Shown here: positions 1 to 8,680 of the stretch, piece after piece | Position numbering within the stretch: the first letter of the stretch is position 1 | Layout of the letters: each line of letters begins with the position of its first letter | Origin: Rhizophagus prolifer | Lineage: Eukaryota; Glomeromycota; Glomeromycetes; Glomerales; Glomeraceae | Direction: 5' to 3' | DNA: 64,000 nt | NCBI GenBank assembly: GCA_019425655.1 | Contig: NQWY01024831.1 | Location: forward strand, 1 to 64,000 | Notes under the pieces: generated by a model | Database searches by the model: none | Told to the model about the DNA's origin: nothing | Seen by the model: the letters and a program-made list of their open reading frames with translations, nothing else | Program-made: the position numbers and the translations under genes

Positions 1-2404
1 ATGAGCGAATTACGTTCACTCGTAGAAAAATCTCCTATTACACCTAAAAGATGGATATGGGAATTGATTCAAAATGCAAAAGATGTACATTTAGATAAAG
101 GAGTTCAGATAAAAATAGATTACCAAAAATCTCTTCATGTTAGCTTTAAGCATAATGGTATGCCATTTACTGCTGATAATATCCGTTTTTTAATCGAACA
201 GATATCAACTAAAAGCAGAAGTAAATCGGAAGAAGGGAAAAGTAAAACTACTGGAAAATTTGGGACAGGGTTTCTAACAACACACCTTTTGTCAGAAATT
301 GTTACAGTCAGAGGAGTTGCAAAAGAACCAGATCTTGATTACAGAAGATATTACAGAATCTGTAAAGAAATCTAAAGAATCTGTGGAAGGTTTGGATAAT
401 GTTCCAGTGTACTCGGAATATAAAGAAGGAGATTTCAATACGGAATTCATATATCCTTTACAAGATAATACCAGTATTAATGTTGCCGAAGCAGGATTAA
501 CTAATTTACAAATTTGCCTTCCTTATACTCTTCTTTTTGTTCCCGAAATAGAAAGCGTTGAAATATTATCTTTCTCTAATTTGTTTACAAGAGAAAAAGA
601 ATTCGAAAAATTAAATAACGAGATTAGTGTACATACAATCAAGGTCAGCGATACAGAAGGCGTTCATGAAATCAAATATAGCATGGTTGTATGTTCATCC
701 GGATTAACGTCTATTGCTATTCCAGTACAGAAAGAAGGTGATTACATTTCATTACTGCCAATTGATGAAGAAGTGCCAAGATTGTTTTGTGACTTTCCGT
801 TAGTAGGAACTGAAAAATTTCATTTCCCAACAATTATTAACAATCCTAACTTTAATCCTACAGATCCAAGAGATGGTATTTATCTGACTTCTCCTGAAAG
901 AATAAATCCCCAAATTGAAGAGAATAAAAATATTATGAAAGATGCAAGGTCTCTTTACTTCAAGTTGCTTGACTTTGCTGTTAATAATAATTGGAAAAAT
1001 ATTCACTTACTTGCACAAATAAAATCTATTTCGGACAATTATGATTGGGCAGATAACAATTGGTATATGAAAGAAATGGTAAATCCAATCCGTGAAAAAC
1101 TGCTTCATATTCCGATTGTAACAAATGCGGAGGATAATCTTATTTCAATTTTGAATGAAGAAAAAAATATTCACGCGTGGTTCCCCTATTCTACGAATAA
1201 GGATATAAGAGCTGAAATATGGGAAGTTTCTCACCATTGGTTTCCTCATCGTTTACCACAATTTTCTTATATTGAGTTGTGGTACAAATTAAATTGGAAA
1301 GAATTTGGTAAATTAACTATAGAGCAGTTAGCAAAATTTATAGAATCTTGTAAAACGCTTGAGAATCTATCTGGTAGATTAAAGGGAATAGAAGTAGTAA
1401 AATGGTTGAATAAATTTTATGAATTAATAAAAAAAGATGTACAAGATTACGACTTAATCATTAATAAGTACTCAATCTTCCCTAATCAGAACGGAAATTT
1501 TAAAAAGATAGCGCATCTAAAAAATGATGAGGGAGATATAGGAACTGATTTTAAAGACATTCTTGCCCTTCTTGGAAATGATATCAGAGAAGAGTTATTG
1601 CATACCTCAATAAATTATGACTTCGAGCCCGAAGATAGCAGAGATAAAAGCTATGCAGTAGAAACAATTACAGCAGAAGTCAACAGAAAATCTGGTGACA
1701 GAAATATTGCCAAAAGTTATAATGAAGCTTTTAAAAAGCTTTTATTGTGGTTTAACAAGGATACTTCACAGGCGGCATACCTTTTTCCGAATCTTTTCAG
1801 AAATAAACATCTTTTGTACGATGATGAAGAAATTATGGAAAATATAACCAAGGCTGAGCAGCTAGATGATCTATTAAAGGACTATAATGCTAATAGCATT
1901 GAGGACCTAAAAGATTTGCTTGCAAATACAGAGGTTTCTAAATCACATAGCAGTTTACTTCCCGTCACACAAGAAATTTTAGCGGATATGGGAATATCCT
2001 CTCTCGAAGAATGGCAGGAAGCACTAAAAGATAAGAATTTGGCAGAAATATTTTCTCACGAATCAACACCCACAACCGACATGTTTTTCTATGTGCAAGG
2101 TCTTATAAAAAAAGCGAAACAGGCAGTAACTGAACATTTGGCAACTTTGGATGATTATGACTTATCAGAAATGGATGATACGACAGCAGCGACTGTATTA
2201 GCTGGTATAAAAAAAGCGGGAAGAGAAATAAGCATAGTTGTTAGACCTGCCTATTTCAATGAAGTAATTATTTACTATGGTTCGGAAAGAGATATCTTGG
2301 ATTTTGTGGATTCTGAATTGTGGATTGATGACGGAGAAGATGTACGTAGAATATCCTTAGGGCATATTTTAAAAAAATCACAAATCGTTAAATTTCCAAT
2401 CTAA
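1..2404 (+). pseudogene. HSP90/sacsin-like ATPase, 5' partial and frame-broken
   Basis: The N-terminal part has GHKL ATPase signatures: the N-box ELIQNAKD, the HNGMPF motif that replaces DxGxG in sacsin-like ATPases, and the GKFGTGF box. The rest, about 690 residues, has no domain I recognise. The first frame stays open to 375 and the second continues to 2404; the product changes frame between about 320 and 350, where the ATPase domain should continue with a beta strand and an LDR-like segment. A short deletion there fits best, or a sequence error. The text at position 1 already starts inside the conserved ELRxLVExSPI segment, so the true start probably lies left of the window. Proteins with this domain are frequent in bacterial defence islands. 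The AlbA_2 gene follows 6 bp downstream and is likely its partner. Confidence 0.7.
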
Positions 2405-2410
2405 ATAATT

Positions 2411-3499
2411 ATGCTTATGAATTTTTCTGATGAAGTATTAAATCTTATTGGAACTCCCGAAAATGATACCCTGGAATATAAAGCTGTGTTGCCACCTGCT
2501 AGGACAATCGGACGAATAATGTCGGCTTTTGCCAATTCAAAAGGAGGAATCTTGATTTTAGGTGTTGCAGAAGATTCAAACGAAATTCGGGTAACAGGTC
2601 TAAGCAATGACTTTAACGTTAATGGTGTTGTGCATAGAGCCATCGATTTATTAAGTCCTAAACCAGTTATAAACTATCAATATATTACATATGGCGAGAA
2701 AAGGATATATGCCATTCAGGTTACTAAATCGGATGAACCTGTTTCAATAGAAGGTAAAGTATATGCAAGAGATAAAAATGGAATTATTTCCCCCATTGGC
2801 TCTGAAAATGAGTCTGTCCTCCACACAGGAATAAAAGAAATTGATGATGTAGCACAACAGATAAAAGAGTTTAAACCAAGCAGCACGAACGCAAAAAGTA
2901 AATTACTAGACCACTATCAGAGCGTCATTAATATTATTTCTGACTCACGAAAATTGCTTTGTCCAGACTCTATAACAATTCCCACCAATAATCAGGAAGG
3001 AAAAATCTTAATGAGAATTCTTTTTTCTTCTTGTGCTGACAATTTCGAAATTTATTTAACGGATCTTCTATATGAAATTTATTTAGCCAAGCCAGAAACT
3101 CTAAAATCATCTGAACAGACCGTCACAGTTAAGGAAGTTTTGGATTGCTCTGATATGCAAGAGTTTGTAACTTACTTAGCTAATAAGAAACTCAGTAAGC
3201 TGCAAAGAGGAAGTGTTAAAGGATTTATCGCTGACAACAAGCAAATAAGTAAACTAAGCGTCATCTCAACTTCTCAACAGGAGGAGATTGAGAAGATATT
3301 GCAAATAAGACACTTATATTCTCATAAAAATGGAATTATAGACGAGAAATTCCTAAGCTACTATCCTGGAATGTTTACTCTGAATAATGAACATATACTT
3401 ACAGTAGAAGATCTGCTAAAGCACTTCTCATATCTTTTGGATACAGTTGATAGATTGGATAAAGCTGCTATAACAAAGTATCATTTGTCCACATTATAA
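2411..3499 (+). CDS. AlbA_2 (Schlafen-type) protein with HEPN-like C-terminus
   Basis: Residues about 15-125 match the AlbA_2/Schlafen domain: LEYKAVLPP, then AFANSKGGILILGVAED, and VYARDKNG at its end. The C-terminal half is helical and carries R300-x4-H305 inside IRHLYSHKNGIID, the Rx4-6H pattern of HEPN ribonucleases. AlbA_2 domains bind nucleic acid, and HEPN domains in defence loci usually cut RNA; the combined role here is inferred. It starts 6 bp after the ATPase frame and so is probably co-transcribed with it. A second Met two codons on (2417) is an alternative start. A 192-bp gap separates it from the CBASS operon. Confidence 0.75.
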   Translation: MLMNFSDEVLNLIGTPENDTLEYKAVLPPARTIGRIMSAFANSKGGILILGVAEDSNEIRVTGLSNDFNVNGVVHRAIDLLSPKPVINYQYITYGEKRIYAIQVTKSDEPVSIEGKVYARDKNGIISPIGSENESVLHTGIKEIDDVAQQIKEFKPSSTNAKSKLLDHYQSVINIISDSRKLLCPDSITIPTNNQEGKILMRILFSSCADNFEIYLTDLLYEIYLAKPETLKSSEQTVTVKEVLDCSDMQEFVTYLANKKLSKLQRGSVKGFIADNKQISKLSVISTSQQEEIEKILQIRHLYSHKNGIIDEKFLSYYPGMFTLNNEHILTVEDLLKHFSYLLDTVDRLDKAAITKYHLSTL

Positions 3500-3691
3500 A
3501 AATTATATAAGGTTACAGTTGCGACAAAACAATAAATTAGTCAGAATGACATCGTCAAATCATACACTTGACACAAAGTTCAACTTCTTTATATCTAAAT
3601 GAATTAAATGGAGTTACTTTTTGTCATTATGTCAGTCCTAACGAACTGGTAGTCTTTTTGTTCTAAAACTAATATTAAAAAAACATTTTTT

Positions 3692-4654
3692 ATGGCAGTC
3701 GATAAATCACAGCATCTTAATCAAGTATTAGAGACTCACAGGATGGCTCACATTAATGATTTACTTGATAAATATAAAGAGAAAAGAAAGGAAGTAAAAG
3801 AAGCTCTTGAAGAAAATTACAAAGAGAATATTTATAGTCCTATCAACTCTGGATCTTACGCCAAACATACTGCCATTAATATCAAATTCGATTTGGATAT
3901 TGTTATTCCTTTTAAACGAAACTCCTTTGGCACTTTAGAAGAAATGTTTGACGATATTTATGAATTTCTAAGAGAAAAATACAAAAACGATGCAACTGTA
4001 AGAAAGCAAAAAGTTTCTATTGGGATTGAGTTTTATGAAGACGAAGATGGTCATTTTATTAATGTAGATGTTGTGCCTGGAAGAGAGTTAAATGACAAAC
4101 AATATTCCGAAGATAGTAATCTCAATTTATTTGTAAATTCAAAATATGGTCTTTTAGAAGAAAAGACCCATGTTCAAACTAATATTCAGGCACAAATTGA
4201 CCACATAAAAGGTAAAGGAGATGAAAGAAGTATTATCCGTCTATTGAAGATTTGGAAAGCTACAAATAATGAGTTATACAAGTCATTTTTCTTAGAGCTG
4301 GCTACAATAAAAGCATTTGAAAAAGAAGATATTTCGGGAAATTTGTGGGAAAAACTAAAAACCGTAATGGAATACATTAGAGATAATGTAACTAAAGATA
4401 ATTTCACATTAAAAGACCCGGGAAATAGTAACAATGATGTTGCAAACACTTTAGATTCTTGGGCAAAAACCAATTTATCTAATAAAATATCTTACATAAT
4501 TGATAACATTGAGCGTAATAGTGATAATATAAAAACTTATTTTCCTATCAATGAAGATTTTGAAGAAGAAAGCAAAAGCGATAATAAGTATGGTTTAAAA
4601 GATGCAAGTATTATCGCTCCATCAATTCCAAGCAAAAGTCAACAGTTTGGATAA
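3692..4654 (+). CDS. CBASS CD-NTase (cyclic oligonucleotide synthase)
   Basis: Nucleotidyltransferase fold with the CD-NTase active site: G54-S55 followed by D67 and D69 in FDLDIVIPF, and a third acidic residue D126 in INVDVVPG. Enzymes of this family make cyclic di- or trinucleotides after phage infection to activate an effector. The product here cannot be read from the sequence. The C-terminus ends in glycine (SKSQQFG), as expected for a CD-NTase that Cap2 joins to a target through its C-terminal residue. The stop overlaps the Cap2 start (TAATG at 4652), showing tight coupling. The length of 320 aa is usual for the family. Confidence 0.9.
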   Translation: MAVDKSQHLNQVLETHRMAHINDLLDKYKEKRKEVKEALEENYKENIYSPINSGSYAKHTAINIKFDLDIVIPFKRNSFGTLEEMFDDIYEFLREKYKNDATVRKQKVSIGIEFYEDEDGHFINVDVVPGRELNDKQYSEDSNLNLFVNSKYGLLEEKTHVQTNIQAQIDHIKGKGDERSIIRLLKIWKATNNELYKSFFLELATIKAFEKEDISGNLWEKLKTVMEYIRDNVTKDNFTLKDPGNSNNDVANTLDSWAKTNLSNKISYIIDNIERNSDNIKTYFPINEDFEEESKSDNKYGLKDASIIAPSIPSKSQQFG

Positions 4655-6339
4655 TGGAGTTTCATAATCTTAATGAAATAAATGAATTAGTTTCAAAAAT
4701 TCCCTTTGTAAAAATAATACGTGAGTTTAAGCAAAACGAATTATTTACAGAGGGAAAAATTTTAGTTCACAATATTCATGGTTTAAATGAAAGTTTACAT
4801 TTTGAAGTTGTGATTTACCCACAATATCCTTTTAAATCTCATAATTCAGAAGCAATAAAATTTGTAAATAAAGATTTGATTCCATACAAACACGTCATGG
4901 GAGATGGTTCAATCTGTATTCATACTTTACATAGTCCAAACTTGAAACAAAAACTGAATGCTGATTTTGAATCGTTAAAAAATTGGGTTGTAAAATACTA
5001 TTTAAACAAAGAAAATGACATACATTATGAGCATATCATTATAAATGAGAAACCATTTAATGATACATATTACTCCTATCAATTTACAGATGTAGAGAAC
5101 TCTTTTACCAAGGGGGAATTTGGTAAAATTGAATTAATTCATCTGAATAATGGTATCTACAAAGAAAAACTAATTTCAAATTATCTCATAAAGTCCTTTG
5201 AATCATATAATCATCGTAAAAAAAGAGATTGTAAATGGAGTGATTATTATATGAAAAAACAACCTAACAGTATAGGTTTTTTTGTGTTTTTAAAAGATGC
5301 TCCTGCATTACATAATCGTTTCGCTTTTACAAATTGGCTGCAATTAGAAAGTTATCTACCCGATAATTTTTTAAAACTCCTAAATGAATTTCAAAAAAAG
5401 AATACAAAACATAAGAATGCATTTTTGCCTATTGTCCTAGGGTATGAAACAATCGACAATGAAATACATTGGATAACTACTTTAGTTAAATTAGGCGATT
5501 TACCAACAATAGGAATTTCAATTAAAGATTCCAAAGGAATTAAGATTAAAGGACAATGGGAAAGTAAACTAATTGACAAGAAAATTGATTGGGCAATTAC
5601 AAGAAATTCTTCTTATAAATATCTTTTTGGGAGAGGTACGTTTTGTACTGAAATTACAGAAGCAAAAATTTTAATAATTGGAGTGGGTGCAATTGGTAGT
5701 TTAGTAGCCAAAACACTTGTAAAATGTGGAGCAAAAAATATCAGCTTGATCGACTACGATGTAAAAGAGCCTGAAAATGTATGTCGTTCAGAATATGAAT
5801 TCCAAAACGGGTTATATGATAAAACACAAGAATTGGTAAAAATTTTGCAGAAAAATTCTCCTTTTGTTGATGTTAAGTTTCATGGCAATAATGAATATTT
5901 TGAATTCTACATAAAAATTCTGCATAAAGATAAGACAGCCAGAAAATCTTATGAAGAATCTATAAACCAATTTGATATTGTTTTTAACTGTTCAGCAGAT
6001 AGCGATTTAATGTATGTTTTAGACCAATTAAAGCTAAATGCCGATTTAATAAATTTATCAATAACCAACCATGCCAACGATTTAGTTTGTGCATTTTACC
6101 CCAACATTTATAAATTCGTTCAAAATCAATTTGTAAATATTTTAGATAATGATGTAGATGATTTATATAAACCTACTGGTTGTTGGAGTCCAACATTTAA
6201 AGCGTCTTACAATGACATCAATTTATTAGTCCAATTTGCTTTGAAAGAGATAAACTTAATTTATAAAGAAAACAGAACTAAAGACAATTTCACTCTTTCA
6301 ACTGAATCAGATAACAGTTTGAATATAAAACTTATTTAG
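4654..6339 (+). CDS. cap2: CBASS Cap2, E2-E1 fusion ligase
   Basis: Type II CBASS accessory protein that conjugates the CD-NTase C-terminus to cellular targets and so primes it. The N-terminal third looks like a ubiquitin E2: the YPFKSHNSEAI region and a candidate catalytic Cys88 in GDGSICIHT. The C-terminal half is a ThiF/E1-type adenylation domain with the nucleotide-binding loop G343-V-G-A-I-G, LIDYDVKEPENVCRSEY, and a candidate catalytic Cys510 in TGCWSPTF. 561 aa is close to typical Cap2. Four-base coupling to the CD-NTase upstream and the JAB protein downstream fixes the assignment. Confidence 0.92.
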   Translation: MEFHNLNEINELVSKIPFVKIIREFKQNELFTEGKILVHNIHGLNESLHFEVVIYPQYPFKSHNSEAIKFVNKDLIPYKHVMGDGSICIHTLHSPNLKQKLNADFESLKNWVVKYYLNKENDIHYEHIIINEKPFNDTYYSYQFTDVENSFTKGEFGKIELIHLNNGIYKEKLISNYLIKSFESYNHRKKRDCKWSDYYMKKQPNSIGFFVFLKDAPALHNRFAFTNWLQLESYLPDNFLKLLNEFQKKNTKHKNAFLPIVLGYETIDNEIHWITTLVKLGDLPTIGISIKDSKGIKIKGQWESKLIDKKIDWAITRNSSYKYLFGRGTFCTEITEAKILIIGVGAIGSLVAKTLVKCGAKNISLIDYDVKEPENVCRSEYEFQNGLYDKTQELVKILQKNSPFVDVKFHGNNEYFEFYIKILHKDKTARKSYEESINQFDIVFNCSADSDLMYVLDQLKLNADLINLSITNHANDLVCAFYPNIYKFVQNQFVNILDNDVDDLYKPTGCWSPTFKASYNDINLLVQFALKEINLIYKENRTKDNFTLSTESDNSLNIKLI

Positions 6340-6356
6340 AGTATGACGACAAATTA

Positions 6357-6776
6357 ATTTCTAAAATTGAACAAATTACGTTAGATCATTACCCTAATGA
6401 ATTTGGCGGTTTTTTGGTTGGCTATTATTCTGATGATTTAAAAACATTGGTGTTAACAGATTTATTAATTCCCAATGAGTATAAGAGTTATAGAACGCTT
6501 TTTGAAAGAGGAACTAAAGGAATTGCAGAAAAATTAATTGAATTGTTTAATCTTAAAGAAAAGCGTTATTATGTAGGCGAATGGCATTCTCATCCAAATG
6601 CTTCCTCAAGATTTAGTTCTGTTGACTTAAATGCAATGAAAAACATTGCAAAAAGTGAATCCGTAAGAATTGAAAATCCACTTTTATTAATAGTGAGTAT
6701 TAATAGTCAAAAATTGATAGATTACTCATTTTATTTATTTGATAATAATAAACTTTTAGAATATGGCAAAACTTGA
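6357..6776 (+). CDS. cap3: CBASS Cap3, JAB/JAMM isopeptidase with unclear start
   Basis: JAMM metalloprotease that removes Cap2-made conjugates. The zinc motif is EWHSHPNASSRFSSVD (HxHP then SxxD), and the catalytic Glu lies in NEFGGFLVG, encoded at 6399. No ATG exists in this frame upstream. The first ATG/GTG/TTG codon is a TTG at 6414, which lies after the catalytic Glu, so starting there would give a dead enzyme. The frame is open from 6315. An ATT start at 6357 or 6366, or a shift of ribosomes out of the overlapping Cap2 end, would give the expected N-terminus. The start given here is a best guess. The 3' end overlaps the next gene by 14 bp. Confidence 0.8.
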   Translation: MSKIEQITLDHYPNEFGGFLVGYYSDDLKTLVLTDLLIPNEYKSYRTLFERGTKGIAEKLIELFNLKEKRYYVGEWHSHPNASSRFSSVDLNAMKNIAKSESVRIENPLLLIVSINSQKLIDYSFYLFDNNKLLEYGKT

Positions 6777-7587
6777 CCTGAAAGAATTATTTGCAAGTAT
6801 GCAAAATCAAATGTCTGCACAATTAAGTACCAATAGAGCCAACATAACCCATTCAGGTTCTAAAGGAGATGCATTAGAGAATGCATGGATTGAATGGTTA
6901 AGAAAATATTTACCGAGTAGATATAGCGTTGATAAAGCAATTGTAATAGATTTTGAAGGTAATATCAGCCATCAAATGGATATTGTCATTTATGATAATT
7001 GGTTTACTCCTTTCATTTTTACCCAGAATGGTTTTCATTACATACCAGCAGAAGGCGTTTATGCAGTTTTTGAAGTAAAGCCCGATATATCTGATTTTTC
7101 GGATAAGAAGCATAATATTGCATATACAGGTGAAAAGATTGAAAGTGTAAGAGAACTTAGCAGAGGTTCAGCAAAGTTCATTAATGGAGGTCACTCTGGC
7201 GGACCAAGACCACTTACTAAAATTCTAGGTGGAATATTAGCATCTACAAAGTCAGGCGACCGCACTAACAACGAAACCTTAATAAAACATTTCAAGGAAC
7301 AAACTGCTCTTAAAAGTTTAGATATTGGTTGTATAGCAGATTATGGTAGTTTTTATATTGACTACGAACCTAAACAAGAAATTGTCGAACAAGGTCAAGA
7401 AGCATATTTGAAATATTATAATAAAAGAACTTATAAAGATTCATATTTCAGTTCAACAGAAAATTCATTAGTAACATTTTTTATGCAGTTGACAAGACAT
7501 TTACAGCAATCTATTGGAACTGTACCAGCTATCAATCTAAATAAATATCTAGAGAATATAGGAGAAAGAGTGGATGAAGATATTTAA
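6763..7587 (+). CDS. DUF6602-like protein, PD-(D/E)XK nuclease fold, candidate CBASS effector
   Basis: Residues 30-110 show the order expected for a PD-(D/E)XK nuclease: E39 in a helix (GDALENAWIEWL), D73 in MDIVIYD, and E104-V-K106 in YAVFEVKPD. The family match to DUF6602 is from memory of its sequence pattern. It overlaps Cap3 by 14 bp and belongs to the CBASS transcription unit. No usual effector (patatin-like, transmembrane, SAVED, NucC) is seen in front of the CD-NTase, so this protein is a good candidate for the nucleotide-activated killer domain. It has no recognisable ligand-binding domain; the C-terminal 150 residues are unassigned. Confidence 0.65.
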   Translation: MAKLDLKELFASMQNQMSAQLSTNRANITHSGSKGDALENAWIEWLRKYLPSRYSVDKAIVIDFEGNISHQMDIVIYDNWFTPFIFTQNGFHYIPAEGVYAVFEVKPDISDFSDKKHNIAYTGEKIESVRELSRGSAKFINGGHSGGPRPLTKILGGILASTKSGDRTNNETLIKHFKEQTALKSLDIGCIADYGSFYIDYEPKQEIVEQGQEAYLKYYNKRTYKDSYFSSTENSLVTFFMQLTRHLQQSIGTVPAINLNKYLENIGERVDEDI

Positions 7588-7635
7588 ATAATAAAATTTA
7601 TAGATTATCATTAAAATATTTAATCGTAAACGTTT

Positions 7636-8331
7636 ATGTCAAGAACTTCACAAAAAGCAAGCATGTTACAATTTATAGATTTTGAATTGATGCTTTTGAG
7701 AGATTATATCGAGTATGTTGAAAACTACTTTTCCCAGAAAGAATTAGAAATTCAAAACAATTTTGCAGAATTACATTCAATATCTGAAGACGATCCAGTT
7801 AGACAGCAAATAGAGGACCACCATAAAAGCTATTTTGAAGTAATGCAAGATAATCTGATTGATGATAATTTCTACAATTCCGAATTTACGCAAAGATTTA
7901 GATATTCCCTAATAATACAAATACAATCGTTTTATGAAAGGTATTTGTCGAGAATTGAACGACATTTCAAAACAAAAAATGCCATAAACAAAAGTCTGCC
8001 AGGTAATTATATTGAAAAAATAAAAGCAGCTATTAAACAAACGGATATTAGTGTTTGCAAAAATTACGATTTCATGGTTTGCTTCACAGAATTAAGAAAT
8101 TGTATAGTACATGAAGAGGGAGTAATCTATTCAGATTCTAAAAATACAAAAAGGATAGAGGCCTTTGAAAAATTAAAAAGTGCTGGACTTATAAGTCTTA
8201 AAGAAACAACCGGAATTAAACGAACTCGTTACGAGGTTAATATAGAAGGTAAAAATTTTTTAGAGGATTCCGTTAACAAGATTGAGGATTTTTTAGGTGA
8301 ATTAGATGCAATCCTTAATTTACATTATTAG
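7636..8331 (+). CDS. HEPN-like helical protein at the end of the CBASS operon
   Basis: A helical 231-residue protein with R154-x4-H159 in ELRNCIVHEEG, the Rx4-6H signature of HEPN RNases. A short winged-helix-like tail (about 180-215) follows. It starts 48 bp after the DUF6602 gene on the same strand and is probably in the same operon. It could be a second effector or a regulator of the system; nothing in the sequence decides this. No signal peptide or membrane segment is seen. Confidence 0.55.
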   Translation: MSRTSQKASMLQFIDFELMLLRDYIEYVENYFSQKELEIQNNFAELHSISEDDPVRQQIEDHHKSYFEVMQDNLIDDNFYNSEFTQRFRYSLIIQIQSFYERYLSRIERHFKTKNAINKSLPGNYIEKIKAAIKQTDISVCKNYDFMVCFTELRNCIVHEEGVIYSDSKNTKRIEAFEKLKSAGLISLKETTGIKRTRYEVNIEGKNFLEDSVNKIEDFLGELDAILNLHY

Positions 8332-8680
8332 TTTAAAATGTAGAAACTTCCACTCTAAATTTATAATTACACTGAAGTGATCTATTCTTCCTCTGGCTTT
8401 TAAAAATCCTATTATTTTATATTTGGGATTGATACTATAATTGTGATAAATATCATATACTATTAATCAAACCTCATCACTATCTTCAGGAGACATTCTG
8501 GAAGTTTCTCCTTAAATAAAAGAAATATTCCGGAAAAAATATTTCTTAATACAGATTGTGCTCGTCTGGAATCTTAATTTTTTTTTATAATCGTCAAGAC
8601 TTATTTAGATTGCCGCGATAGCATTATTAAGAACTTTCATTGGAGAAAATTTTATTCTTTAGTAACAATTGATAATAGTG
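8332..8680. other. AT-rich gap between convergent defence genes, with a hairpin
   Basis: There is no convincing gene in these 349 bp. A perfect 10-bp inverted repeat, AAGAAATATT at 8520-8529 and AATATTTCTT at 8538-8547 with an 8-base loop, may act as a transcription end for one or both flanking genes, though neither side has a strong T run next to it. The minus strand has a short open stretch reading ETSRMSPEDSDEV before a stop (about 8475-8520), which might be the last trace of a lost gene. Confidence 0.4.

Noticed and set aside
3568-3595. TTGACA-N16-TATATC promoter before the CBASS operon
   Set aside because: It follows the E. coli form, not the Bacteroidota consensus, and such matches are frequent in AT-rich DNA.
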